From Deltaproteobacteria bacterium RIFCSPHIGHO2_02_FULL_40_28 (lineage in GTDB: Bacteria > UBA10199 > 2-12-FULL-40-28), in NCBI GenBank assembly GCA_001798135.1, contig MGRJ01000018.1, positions 1 through 22,616 of the forward strand: DNA of 22,616 nt, in the 5' to 3' direction. The position numbers and the translations under genes were made by a program. Shown here one piece after another: positions 16,906-22,616 of this stretch. The notes under the pieces are model-generated. The model saw only the letters and a list, made by a program, of their open reading frames with translations, had not been told where the DNA came from and searched no databases. Numbering within the stretch: the stretch's first letter is position 1; each line of letters begins with the position of its first letter.

Positions 16906-17850
16906 TTATAAAATCTTTCCTCTTAAAAGTTGTGCTGTGTAGGCTTCACGCACAAAGGGTTTGCCCCAACGAGCTTGGTGCACACCAGAGCTAGGCCCAG
17001 TCTTTTTGCCTTCTAATCGCTCTTGAATTTCTGCAAGTAAGGCAACATACAGTTCTGGATCAATCACAACATTGCCATCTGTAATTTCTTGTGCAGCTTC
17101 TTCAACCACTAAACGAACATCATCCGGGGATAATTCAGCATAATCCTCAACCAAATCGTTGGTCAGTGTATCAACAAGGCTACGTTGTAAAAAACGCGTA
17201 TCAAAATGAAGTTCGTGCGGGCTAGGATAGTTAAATCTGTGTACTGCCTCTGCCTCGGCATCAGGGGGCATTAAATTCATGGCTCCGGTAAAAAGATCCC
17301 GAACAGCATAGCGGATAGCTTGATTTCCTCCCACTCTCGCAGGGAGAAGCACACCCCTGGACAATACACTATCAATGTATCCAGGTACTGGCTGGTTCAA
17401 AATTAATGTTCCAGATACCGGATTATTCCCATCATTACGAAAAGCAACACCCGCAGCGCTACTAGCAACTTCATTTCTCAGAGTTGTAGCTCTTGCGATT
17501 GGTATTTGTGATGGGGGTACGTTCCCTTGCCAAATACCATCCCAAGACATGAGCTGCCGAGAAAGAGTGATGCGTGGATCAGAATCAGCCTGTATTAATT
17601 GTCTATGTAATCTATCATGTACTCGAGGAGAAAAAGAATGCTCTGGTATTGCTCGTGCAAATAATCTTTCCCAATACATTTCTGCTTCATTCCACTTTAG
17701 ACTATCTACTCCCAGCGGCATACTCAATTCCAATAAATCTGCCACAGAAGTAATGCCCCGCGCTACTGCCCCAGCACCTTCTAATTCATAAACCTCACTA
17801 AAAAACTGAAGGGCTTGTTCCCTCTCGTTCACTGGATTTACATTTGCCAT
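16906..17850 (-). CDS. Protein of unknown function, payload C
   Basis: A 314-residue protein not recognised as any family. There is no signal peptide, membrane span or obvious catalytic motif; it is mostly helical, acidic in the C-terminal half (DDVRLVVEEAAQEITDG) with a basic end (LLRGKIL). The start is well defined by AAGGAGG five bases before ATG. Its base composition looks slightly more GC-rich than the neighbouring ATPase genes, and its expression signals differ from theirs: a strong Shine-Dalgarno sequence and the composite repeated promoter (copy 3), like payloads A, B and D. A cytoplasmic effector or structural role cannot be distinguished from sequence. Confidence 0.7.
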   Translation of the reverse strand: MANVNPVNEREQALQFFSEVYELEGAGAVARGITSVADLLELSMPLGVDSLKWNEAEMYWERLFARAIPEHSFSPRVHDRLHRQLIQADSDPRITLSRQLMSWDGIWQGNVPPSQIPIARATTLRNEVASSAAGVAFRNDGNNPVSGTLILNQPVPGYIDSVLSRGVLLPARVGGNQAIRYAVRDLFTGAMNLMPPDAEAEAVHRFNYPSPHELHFDTRFLQRSLVDTLTNDLVEDYAELSPDDVRLVVEEAAQEITDGNVVIDPELYVALLAEIQERLEGKKTGPSSGVHQARWGKPFVREAYTAQLLRGKIL

Positions 17851-17872
17851 ATCATCCTCCTTGTAGCCCTTC

Positions 17873-17942
17873 TATCGGCAGATGTTTTATTTTTCTCTCT
17901 GTTTTTTGGTGGTTTTAGAAAAATTTGGTATTCAAAGAATAC
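17873..17942 (-). promoter_or_regulatory. Composite repeated promoter, copy 3
   Basis: The 35-bp element (17908-17942) begins on the minus strand with the perfect palindrome GTATTCTTTGAATAC (17928-17942). Exactly 29 bases separate it from GCCGATAG (TATCGGC at 17873-17879 on the plus strand). The short leader contains AAGGAGG before the ATG at 17850. Spacing equals that of copies 1 and 4 although the spacer and leader sequences have diverged, which argues for functional selection on the distance. Confidence 0.7.
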
Positions 17943-18032
17943 GATCTTTAAAGTTCCAAATTAAAAAAATAGGATGACAAAAAGATTGTATTATTTTAGA
18001 CTATACTCTGAAAAACTTCGAACTTTTCTAGA

Positions 18033-18042
18033 TAGGTACCTA
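18033..18042 (+). promoter_or_regulatory. Palindrome immediately before DUF4143 copy c
   Basis: TAGGTACCTA is a perfect 10-bp palindrome two bases before the ATG at 18045. TAGATA (18029-18034) is a possible -10 overlapping it, which would give a nearly leaderless mRNA; no clear -35 or Shine-Dalgarno sequence is present. Position parallels the inverted repeats at copies a and b. Confidence 0.5.
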
Positions 18043-18044
18043 AA

Positions 18045-19238
18045 ATGATTAAACGTCGTATAGCCCCCGTTATTGAAAAGGATCTTAAAAAAAAGATGGT
18101 GATTCTGGCTGGTCCTAGGCAATGTGGAAAAACAACCTTAGCCAATGACATTGCCATTAAGTGGGATGGAGAAACAGTTTCCTACAACTGGGACATTGAA
18201 GAACAACGCCGACAGATTTTGAAAAGTCAGATTGATAACAAGGCCAAGCTATGGATTTTTGATGAATTGCACAAGTTTCGTCGTTGGCGAAATTGGCTTA
18301 AAGGGCAGTATGATCAACACCATTCCAAGCATTCTTTTTTTGTGACCGGTAGTGCCAAATTAGATGCCTATAGTCGTGGAGGCGATTCACTCCAAGGGCG
18401 TTATTATTTTCATCGGTTACACCCTTTCACTTTGGCCGAAATACTTAACAGGGGAAAAATACTTTCTGTAGAAGAAGCAATGCAGATGCTACAACCGGTT
18501 TCTTCGGGAGGACAGAAAACACTTAAAACTCTTTTAACTCTAGGAGGTTTTCCGGAACCTTATTCCTCACAAAGTGAACAAGAAGCAGCACGTTGGAGGC
18601 TCACCTATTCTAGTCGTATTATCCGGGATGAAATCCGATCCTTAGAACAAATACAGGATTTAGACCGTGTGCAGCTTCTTGTGGAACGTCTTCCTGTAAC
18701 TGTCGGGTCTGTTTTGTCATTGAATAGTCTGCGTGAAGATTTGGAAGTAGCTTTCGAAACAATACGTAATTGGGTTAACATTTTGGAACGGTTGTACGCT
18801 GTATTTCGGGTTCCCCCTTTTGGTAGACCTCGTATCAAAGCGGTCAAAAAAGAACAAAAACTCTACTTTTGGGATTGGGCTCATGTAGAAAAAGAATCAG
18901 CCCGCCTAGAAAACTTGGTAGCTATGCATCTCCTTCGTTTTGTCCACTGGCAAGAGGACGTAAACGGTGAAAAGTGGGAATTGAGGTATTTTCGTGATGT
19001 GGTAGGACATGAGGTAGATTTTATTCTTTTGCGCAAAGAAAAACCTTATTGCGCTATTGAAGTTAAAACAGAAAGCGATTCTCTTGATCCAAACCTGAAA
19101 TATCTTCTAGAACGGGTAAAAATTCCCTATGCTTTTCAGATTAACCTAAAAGGAGAAAAAGACTGGTCCCCTCCCTCTATCAATGGAAGCATTATTCGAA
19201 TTGCACCAGTTGCCCACTTTCTGGCTCAGCTAATCTGA
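18045..19238 (+). CDS. AAA_14/DUF4143 ATPase (copy c)
   Basis: A 397-residue paralogue of copies a and b. Walker A GPRQCGKT (23-30), Walker B LWIFDE (69-74), TGSAK (101-105), the NWD signature (48-50), LQGRYY (~117-122), and the nuclease-like triad D325, E339, K341 (EVDFIL...IEVK), the same D-x13-E-x-K spacing as the others. It is the most divergent of the three in the region after Walker A. It follows the composite promoter of payload C on the opposite strand and converges on payload D with a 67-base gap that shows no clear terminator. Start chosen at the ATG directly after the palindrome; no ribosome binding site supports it. Confidence 0.83.
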   Translation: MIKRRIAPVIEKDLKKKMVILAGPRQCGKTTLANDIAIKWDGETVSYNWDIEEQRRQILKSQIDNKAKLWIFDELHKFRRWRNWLKGQYDQHHSKHSFFVTGSAKLDAYSRGGDSLQGRYYFHRLHPFTLAEILNRGKILSVEEAMQMLQPVSSGGQKTLKTLLTLGGFPEPYSSQSEQEAARWRLTYSSRIIRDEIRSLEQIQDLDRVQLLVERLPVTVGSVLSLNSLREDLEVAFETIRNWVNILERLYAVFRVPPFGRPRIKAVKKEQKLYFWDWAHVEKESARLENLVAMHLLRFVHWQEDVNGEKWELRYFRDVVGHEVDFILLRKEKPYCAIEVKTESDSLDPNLKYLLERVKIPYAFQINLKGEKDWSPPSINGSIIRIAPVAHFLAQLI

Positions 19239-19305
19239 TTCATCTCTCACGGAATAATTTTCGACCAAAATAGAACCTTAAACGATAAAAAAATACAGTT
19301 TTATG

Positions 19306-20550
19306 TTAAAAAATGAAATTCCAAATACTTACTGGTCTATTTAGTCTTATAGTATATCTGCTAAATTGAGTACAAAACTCGAGTCTACGATCGGGATCCA
19401 TATCACTTAAAACTTCATAGGCGGCTACCAACATGGGATTGGCATCATCCCGCAGGATCTGGTGGGCTTGCAACATCATATATGCATCTCTCGTTGTCTT
19501 CATCATGGCAGGCAAAATCTTAGGGTCAATTTTGAAACGCAACTTTTCAGCTCCGTTTTCATCCACCTCTTGCACACAACCATCATAGGCTTGAGGGTTA
19601 ATGTTGTAGATGGCAAAAAAATCATTCACTTTATTCACTTCATGGGGATGAAAATTAAAATCGAAGGTATAGTAACCATGATGTGCATTAGCTAATGGTG
19701 AACAAGCATCTTCAATTTTGGGGATGGCTAAAATAGTGGCATTAAAAGGAACGGCTTGTGCTACAGCTTGCCCATTAGGGCCTTCTACAGATGTTTTGAT
19801 GTTGATAAATCTTCTCTTAAAATCCTCCAACTGATAAGATCCATAAGTTTCTGTTTGAGAAGAAATGAAAACAGTTACCAAAGAATCTTCTTCGAATGTG
19901 CTAGGAACATGGTAACCAGGTGGAACAGTATACAAAACTAAATCATCAAGGGACACCTCCTGAGCAACTACATTTCCTGTTATATCATTTATGAGCAATA
20001 TGGAAAGTTTGTAGGTTTCGGCCATTTTGGGAAGATCCATACTTTCAAAAATTTTCTTTGCAAAACCTGAGGCATCATCCACACTAAAATAAAAAGAATC
20101 TTGGGGAGTATCCAAATTTCCGTCTCTATCAGCATAATAAACTTGATGAGTGTGAATGGCATCAGGATTAGAAGGCTCTTTTAAAAAACCTCTTCCATCA
20201 AGCATGCCTATCCCACTTAAAAAAGCTTTTTGGCCAGGAGATAAAAGCTGGGCAACCGCTTGATTTTGTCTTGCCAACTGCATGATAGCATCTAATCGGG
20301 TTTGAGAAATCAAAACTTGATTGTTATAATTGGAAGGATTGTTATCGGTATCAATCACAACACCCGCTATAATTTTTTCTTGTTCTAATCTCTCACTCAT
20401 AACCCACGTGGCATCATAATTAAGAAAATTAACTTTAAATTCTTGGGAAGCAGTTGAAGTGAGGGTATAGTCTGTTCCTTCTGTTAAACCATCTAAAAGG
20501 CCGCAGTTACGAAAACGCGCAATATCACCATGTATAATAGAAGAAACCAT
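19306..20550 (-). CDS. Protein of unknown function, payload D
   Basis: A 414-residue protein with no recognised family. No signal peptide or membrane segment is evident. The middle (~180-300) alternates strand-like stretches (FKLSILLIND-type, VTVFISSQTETYGSYQL), and the C-terminal part (~300-400) is helical, with a His-containing stretch FNFHPHEVNKVNDFFAIY. The ATG at 20550 is preferred over a TTG six bases earlier because AAGGA (20562-20558) stands six bases before the ATG, exactly as in payload A. Promoter, leader hairpin and ribosome binding site are near-copies of those of payload A, while the proteins share no visible similarity. Confidence 0.7.
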   Translation of the reverse strand: MVSSIIHGDIARFRNCGLLDGLTEGTDYTLTSTASQEFKVNFLNYDATWVMSERLEQEKIIAGVVIDTDNNPSNYNNQVLISQTRLDAIMQLARQNQAVAQLLSPGQKAFLSGIGMLDGRGFLKEPSNPDAIHTHQVYYADRDGNLDTPQDSFYFSVDDASGFAKKIFESMDLPKMAETYKLSILLINDITGNVVAQEVSLDDLVLYTVPPGYHVPSTFEEDSLVTVFISSQTETYGSYQLEDFKRRFINIKTSVEGPNGQAVAQAVPFNATILAIPKIEDACSPLANAHHGYYTFDFNFHPHEVNKVNDFFAIYNINPQAYDGCVQEVDENGAEKLRFKIDPKILPAMMKTTRDAYMMLQAHQILRDDANPMLVAAYEVLSDMDPDRRLEFCTQFSRYTIRLNRPVSIWNFIF

Positions 20551-20564
20551 AAACAATCCTTTTC

Positions 20565-20588
20565 AATGAAGGTAAAAATTCCTTCATT
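20565..20588 (-). promoter_or_regulatory. 5' leader hairpin before payload D
   Basis: AATGAAGG (20565-20572) pairs perfectly with CCTTCATT (20581-20588) around an 8-base loop, just upstream of the ribosome binding site. Compared with the hairpin at 10950-10973, the register is shifted by one base pair with matching changes on both arms, and both stem (8) and loop (8) lengths are kept, which suggests the structure matters. Confidence 0.55.
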
Positions 20589-20594
20589 AAAGAT

Positions 20595-20664
20595 TATCGG
20601 TTGTAGTTTTCTTTTGCTCCCTGTTTTTGGATGATTTTTAAAAAATGTGGTATTCAAAGAATAC
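20595..20664 (-). promoter_or_regulatory. Composite repeated promoter, copy 4
   Basis: The 35-bp element (20630-20664) starts on the minus strand with the perfect palindrome GTATTCTTTGAATAC (20650-20664). A 29-base spacer leads to CCGATAAT (TATCGG at 20595-20600). Spacer and leader match copy 1 almost base for base, whereas the inner half of the element is the most degenerate of the five (ATCATCC rather than ACCACCC). The antitoxin-toxin pair begins just beyond the palindrome in the opposite direction. Confidence 0.68.
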
Positions 20665-20687
20665 GTTTCCTAGTCTTCAATGTTCCA

Positions 20688-20716
20688 TTGCTCCCTTACC
20701 TAAAAAAGTGTATTCT
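20688..20716 (+). promoter_or_regulatory. Promoter of the mntA-hepT pair
   Basis: TTGCTC (20688-20693), 17 bases, TATTCT (20711-20716), seven bases, ATG (20724). The predicted transcription start coincides with the start codon and there is no Shine-Dalgarno sequence, so the pair is probably read from a leaderless mRNA. Confidence 0.55.
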
Positions 20717-20723
20717 TGGTTGT

Positions 20724-21128
20724 ATGGATAATAAGCTTTTAAAAAAGATTTCTTCCTACTTAAAGAAAAAAAAGGGTCTAGCTGCAGCGTATGTGTTTGG
20801 GTCCCAGGCCAAGGGCAAAACAACTAAAAATAGCGATGTAGACATTGCCATTCTTTATGAAAAAAATGGGCCTGATGTTTTATCTCTTATCGAAGAAAAA
20901 CAAAATTTAGCAGACCATTTAGGAATGGAAACTGATTTAGTATCCCTTAATACAGCTAATCCCATTCTTCAATTTCAGGTTTTAAAGCATGGCACCCTTT
21001 TATTTAATAAAAATCAAAAAAAGACATCATCGTTTATTGTAAAAACCATCAATGCATACGACGATCTTAAAAGAATGAGAAAACCCATTGAAGCAAATAT
21101 GATGAAGGGTAAAATTTATGGTGGATAA
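20724..21128 (+). CDS. mntA: MntA-type nucleotidyltransferase antitoxin (MNT domain)
   Basis: A 134-residue minimal nucleotidyltransferase. The signature GSQAKG (26-31) is followed by D38 and D40 in SDVDIAIL, with a third acidic residue at D71 (ETDLVSL); together these form the metal and ATP site. In characterised MntA-HepT pairs this enzyme neutralises the HEPN toxin by transferring AMP to its active-site tyrosine. Here it precedes hepT and overlaps it by 11 bases, so translation is probably coupled. An upstream in-frame start at 20631 would lie inside the repeat element and before the promoter, so the ATG at 20724 is chosen. The C-terminal ~25 residues are basic. Confidence 0.9.
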   Translation: MDNKLLKKISSYLKKKKGLAAAYVFGSQAKGKTTKNSDVDIAILYEKNGPDVLSLIEEKQNLADHLGMETDLVSLNTANPILQFQVLKHGTLLFNKNQKKTSSFIVKTINAYDDLKRMRKPIEANMMKGKIYGG

Positions 21129-21540
21129 AGACGTAGTACTGGAAAAAGTGGGCCAAATCCAAAATTCCATTAAACGCATCCACGAAAAAACTAAAAATGA
21201 TCCTTCTGCCCTCGATAACCTTGACATCCAAGATATTGTAGCACTTAATCTTCAACGGGCTATTCAAACAACCATTGATTTGGCTGGTCATGTTGTTGCT
21301 GATGAAGGGCTGGGCCTTCCTAACACAATCAAGGAAAATTTTTCCATTCTTCAAAAAAATAAAATCATCGATAAAGCCCTTTCCGAAAAAATGCAAAAAA
21401 TGGTTGGGTTTAGAAATATTGCCGTTCACGAATATGCCATTATTGATAAGGAAGTGCTCAAAGCCATTGTTACCAGCCGTCTTCCAGATTTGGAAAAATT
21501 TTATGCAACCATTTTAGAACAATTTCACATTATAAAATAA
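21118..21540 (+). CDS. hepT: HepT-type HEPN ribonuclease toxin
   Basis: A 140-residue, all-helical HEPN-domain protein with the catalytic RX4HXY motif intact at R99, H104, Y106 (RNIAVHEY). Family knowledge: HepT toxins cleave RNA, and the tyrosine of this motif is the residue AMPylated by the partner MntA. Start ATG at 21118 lies inside the end of mntA, with AAGGG eight bases upstream as a modest ribosome binding site. The stop is followed after 25 bases by an orphan copy of the 35-bp repeat element. The pair is complete and looks functional. Confidence 0.9.
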   Translation: MVDKDVVLEKVGQIQNSIKRIHEKTKNDPSALDNLDIQDIVALNLQRAIQTTIDLAGHVVADEGLGLPNTIKENFSILQKNKIIDKALSEKMQKMVGFRNIAVHEYAIIDKEVLKAIVTSRLPDLEKFYATILEQFHIIK

Positions 21541-21563
21541 CATCTAAAACTTTAGCTATATTC

Positions 21564-21600
21564 TGGGTGGTTTTAGAAAAATTTGGTGTTCAAAGAATAC
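21564..21600 (-). repeat. Orphan copy 5 of the 35-bp element
   Basis: The element (21566-21600) plus its two neighbouring bases is identical to copy 1 (11014-11050), 10.5 kb away. Unlike the other four it is not followed by a CCGATA box (TATAAA stands at the expected spacing, 21531-21536) nor by a minus-strand gene: reading away from it leads antisense into hepT. It therefore looks like a promoter that lost its payload, or one edge of a cassette. Confidence 0.7.
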
Positions 21601-21611
21601 AAATCAATGAA

Positions 21612-21887
21612 TCAACTGCTTTGTTTTTTGGCCATGCATTGATTGTAAATAATGCCACATTTATCTTTATTGGAAATATTCTTGTTTAAGCTGCACTCCA
21701 TAGCCTTGGACAAACAATTTTTTTGACGTGGATTAGCAACTTCTTCTAACACAGTTTCCATAGCCTCATCACTTTGCCCAGCCATGTATTGTAAAACAAC
21801 ATGATTGATATCTGGTTGTGCCAAAGCTGGCATGGGTAAGCTTCCCAAAAAACAGACTACAAAAAACAGAATAAGATTTTTTTTCAT
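21612..21887 (-). CDS. Small secreted four-cysteine protein
   Basis: A 91-residue protein with a clear Sec signal peptide (MKKNLILFF..., cleavage after ALA at residue 23). The mature ~68 residues are helical and carry four cysteines in a regular pattern, C58-x6-C65-x11-C77-x6-C84, which suggests two disulfide-linked helices. No family recognised. ATG at 21887 is chosen over an earlier in-frame start (21935) because the signal peptide begins there and GGAG stands properly upstream. It lies 20 bases downstream of the SBBP-repeat gene, so the two are likely co-transcribed. Confidence 0.7.
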   Translation of the reverse strand: MKKNLILFFVVCFLGSLPMPALAQPDINHVVLQYMAGQSDEAMETVLEEVANPRQKNCLSKAMECSLNKNISNKDKCGIIYNQCMAKKQSS

Positions 21888-21907
21888 AATTTCTCCTCTC
21901 TCAATTG

Positions 21908-22616
21908 TTACGGAAACACAAAAAATGGTTGCCAATAATAATCAATCCAGGTTGTCTCGGTTATTGCATCTTCATTGTTGTATAAAACCCCAACAACCAG
22001 ATTGAGTGTCCAAGGATTTACATACCCGGATAAATTTAAAGAAGCTAAACCACTGATACCTCCAGCAGCAGGCACCCCCACGGGCCCCACATCAACTGGG
22101 TGTAGTACGGGTGTGGGTTGGCCAAATTCCCAAATCAGAAAAATAATATTGGTGTATTGGGCAATAGGAGAAAAATTATCAATGGTGTAATGAAGAGTTA
22201 AAACATCGTCTTCTGTAAGAAGAGCCGTTCGCAGGTCAAAATTAAGGTCAAAACAATCAGCCTCATCCGTAATACCGTTACCATTGTTATCAAGGCCATC
22301 ACAGGTTTCCACCTCCACACAATCAGCAATGCCATCGCCATCCGTGTCGGGGAAGCCTTCATCAATAACACCATCACCATCATCATCAATCCCATTGCAA
22401 ACTTCTGGGATACAAACACTAGAAAAACAAATCTTCGTAACAAAAATATCTGCTCCACCACTATTGCTTGGTTGAAAAGCATTGAGTAAGGGAAAATCTG
22501 AAGAGTATGTAAGTCCAGTAACAAGGGCATTCCCATCACCATCAACGGTAATTGAGAGACCATATTCAGAACCACTACCCCCTAAATAAGTTGAATAAAC
22601 AACCGTCCCATCTGAA
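21908..22616 (-). CDS. Secreted SBBP/MopE-repeat protein, N-terminus beyond the window
   Basis: The frame is open from the right edge to the stop, so about 235 C-terminal residues are visible. They begin with an SBBP-type beta-propeller repeat (YSTYLGGSGSEYGLSI, then TGLTYSSDFP and GGADIFVTKI). Two Cys/Asp/Gly-rich motifs follow, CNGIDDDGDGVIDEG and CDGLDNNGNGITDEAD, flanking DTDGDGIADC. These are of the MopE-like metal-binding and thrombospondin type-3-like calcium-binding kind. The last ~120 residues form a beta-rich domain. Such proteins are large, exported, surface or extracellular proteins. A shorter GTG start at 22318 would cut through the repeat region and is not credible. Partner of the small secreted protein downstream. 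Confidence 0.85.
   Translation of the reverse strand, partial: SDGTVVYSTYLGGSGSEYGLSITVDGDGNALVTGLTYSSDFPLLNAFQPSNSGGADIFVTKICFSSVCIPEVCNGIDDDGDGVIDEGFPDTDGDGIADCVEVETCDGLDNNGNGITDEADCFDLNFDLRTALLTEDDVLTLHYTIDNFSPIAQYTNIIFLIWEFGQPTPVLHPVDVGPVGVPAAGGISGLASLNLSGYVNPWTLNLVVGVLYNNEDAITETTWIDYYWQPFFVFP

Noticed and set aside
21067-21429. Minus-strand open frame antisense to hepT that element 5 might drive
   Set aside because: The product has no domain-like character, mirrors hepT codons, has no CCGATA box or ribosome binding site, and hepT is clearly coding.
10981-21600. The five repeats as a CRISPR array or integron attC sites
   Set aside because: Copies are 0.9-3.5 kb apart with whole genes between them, so not CRISPR. 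They lack the inverse RYYYAAC/GTTRRRY core sites and bulged hairpin of attC, and no integrase is present.
22198-22575. Minus-strand open frame with Met/Val/Leu-rich product at the right edge
   Set aside because: Low-complexity out-of-frame reading of the Asp/Gly repeat region; the frame with SBBP and CNGxDDDGDG motifs is the real one.

Overview
This is an AT-rich (roughly 38-40% GC by eye) chromosomal window from a Gram-negative bacterium. Supporting signs are a lipobox lipoprotein, Sec signal peptides, a membrane-associated acyltransferase, and a secreted SBBP-repeat protein with Ca-binding/MopE-like Cys-Asp repeats. That mixture is typical of deltaproteobacteria-like lineages (Bdellovibrionota/UBA10199-type genomes). 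This placement is a guess from gene style, not a measured one. No rRNA, tRNA, CRISPR or transposase gene was seen.

Left part (1-9828): a 1496-residue SF2 helicase with a tandemly repeated C-terminal module reads leftward. Its last ~16 codons and its TAG stop lie inside a GC-rich imperfect palindrome (96-183), and the same frame stays open beyond the stop to the window edge. Then come a secreted protein (+), a large beta-propeller-like lipoprotein (-) and a PlsC-type acyltransferase (+).

Right part (9833-21600) is an accessory region with a strikingly regular plan. Four unrelated minus-strand 'payload' genes (a HEAT-like protein, a matrixin-type metalloprotease with a CARDB domain, and two unknown proteins) are each preceded by the same composite promoter. 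It consists of a 35-bp element starting with the palindrome GTATTC-TTT-GAATAC, then 29-31 bp, then a CCGATA box, then a ribosome binding site. Between the payload units sit toxin-antitoxin-like or selfish-looking genes: three AAA_14/DUF4143 ATPases, a decayed AAA_16-type ATPase pseudogene and an MntA-HepT (MNT/HEPN) pair. A fifth, orphan copy of the 35-bp element follows hepT. The ATPase genes have no ribosome binding site; their -10 boxes are almost touching the start codon (leaderless mRNAs), and each has its own inverted repeat over the promoter.

Right edge: a small secreted four-cysteine protein is the downstream partner of a truncated, secreted SBBP/MopE-repeat protein that runs off the window.

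The best candidate for an undescribed system is the array of co-regulated payload genes alternating with stabilising ATPase/TA modules (about 9.8-21.6 kb). The link between its parts is inferred from layout only.
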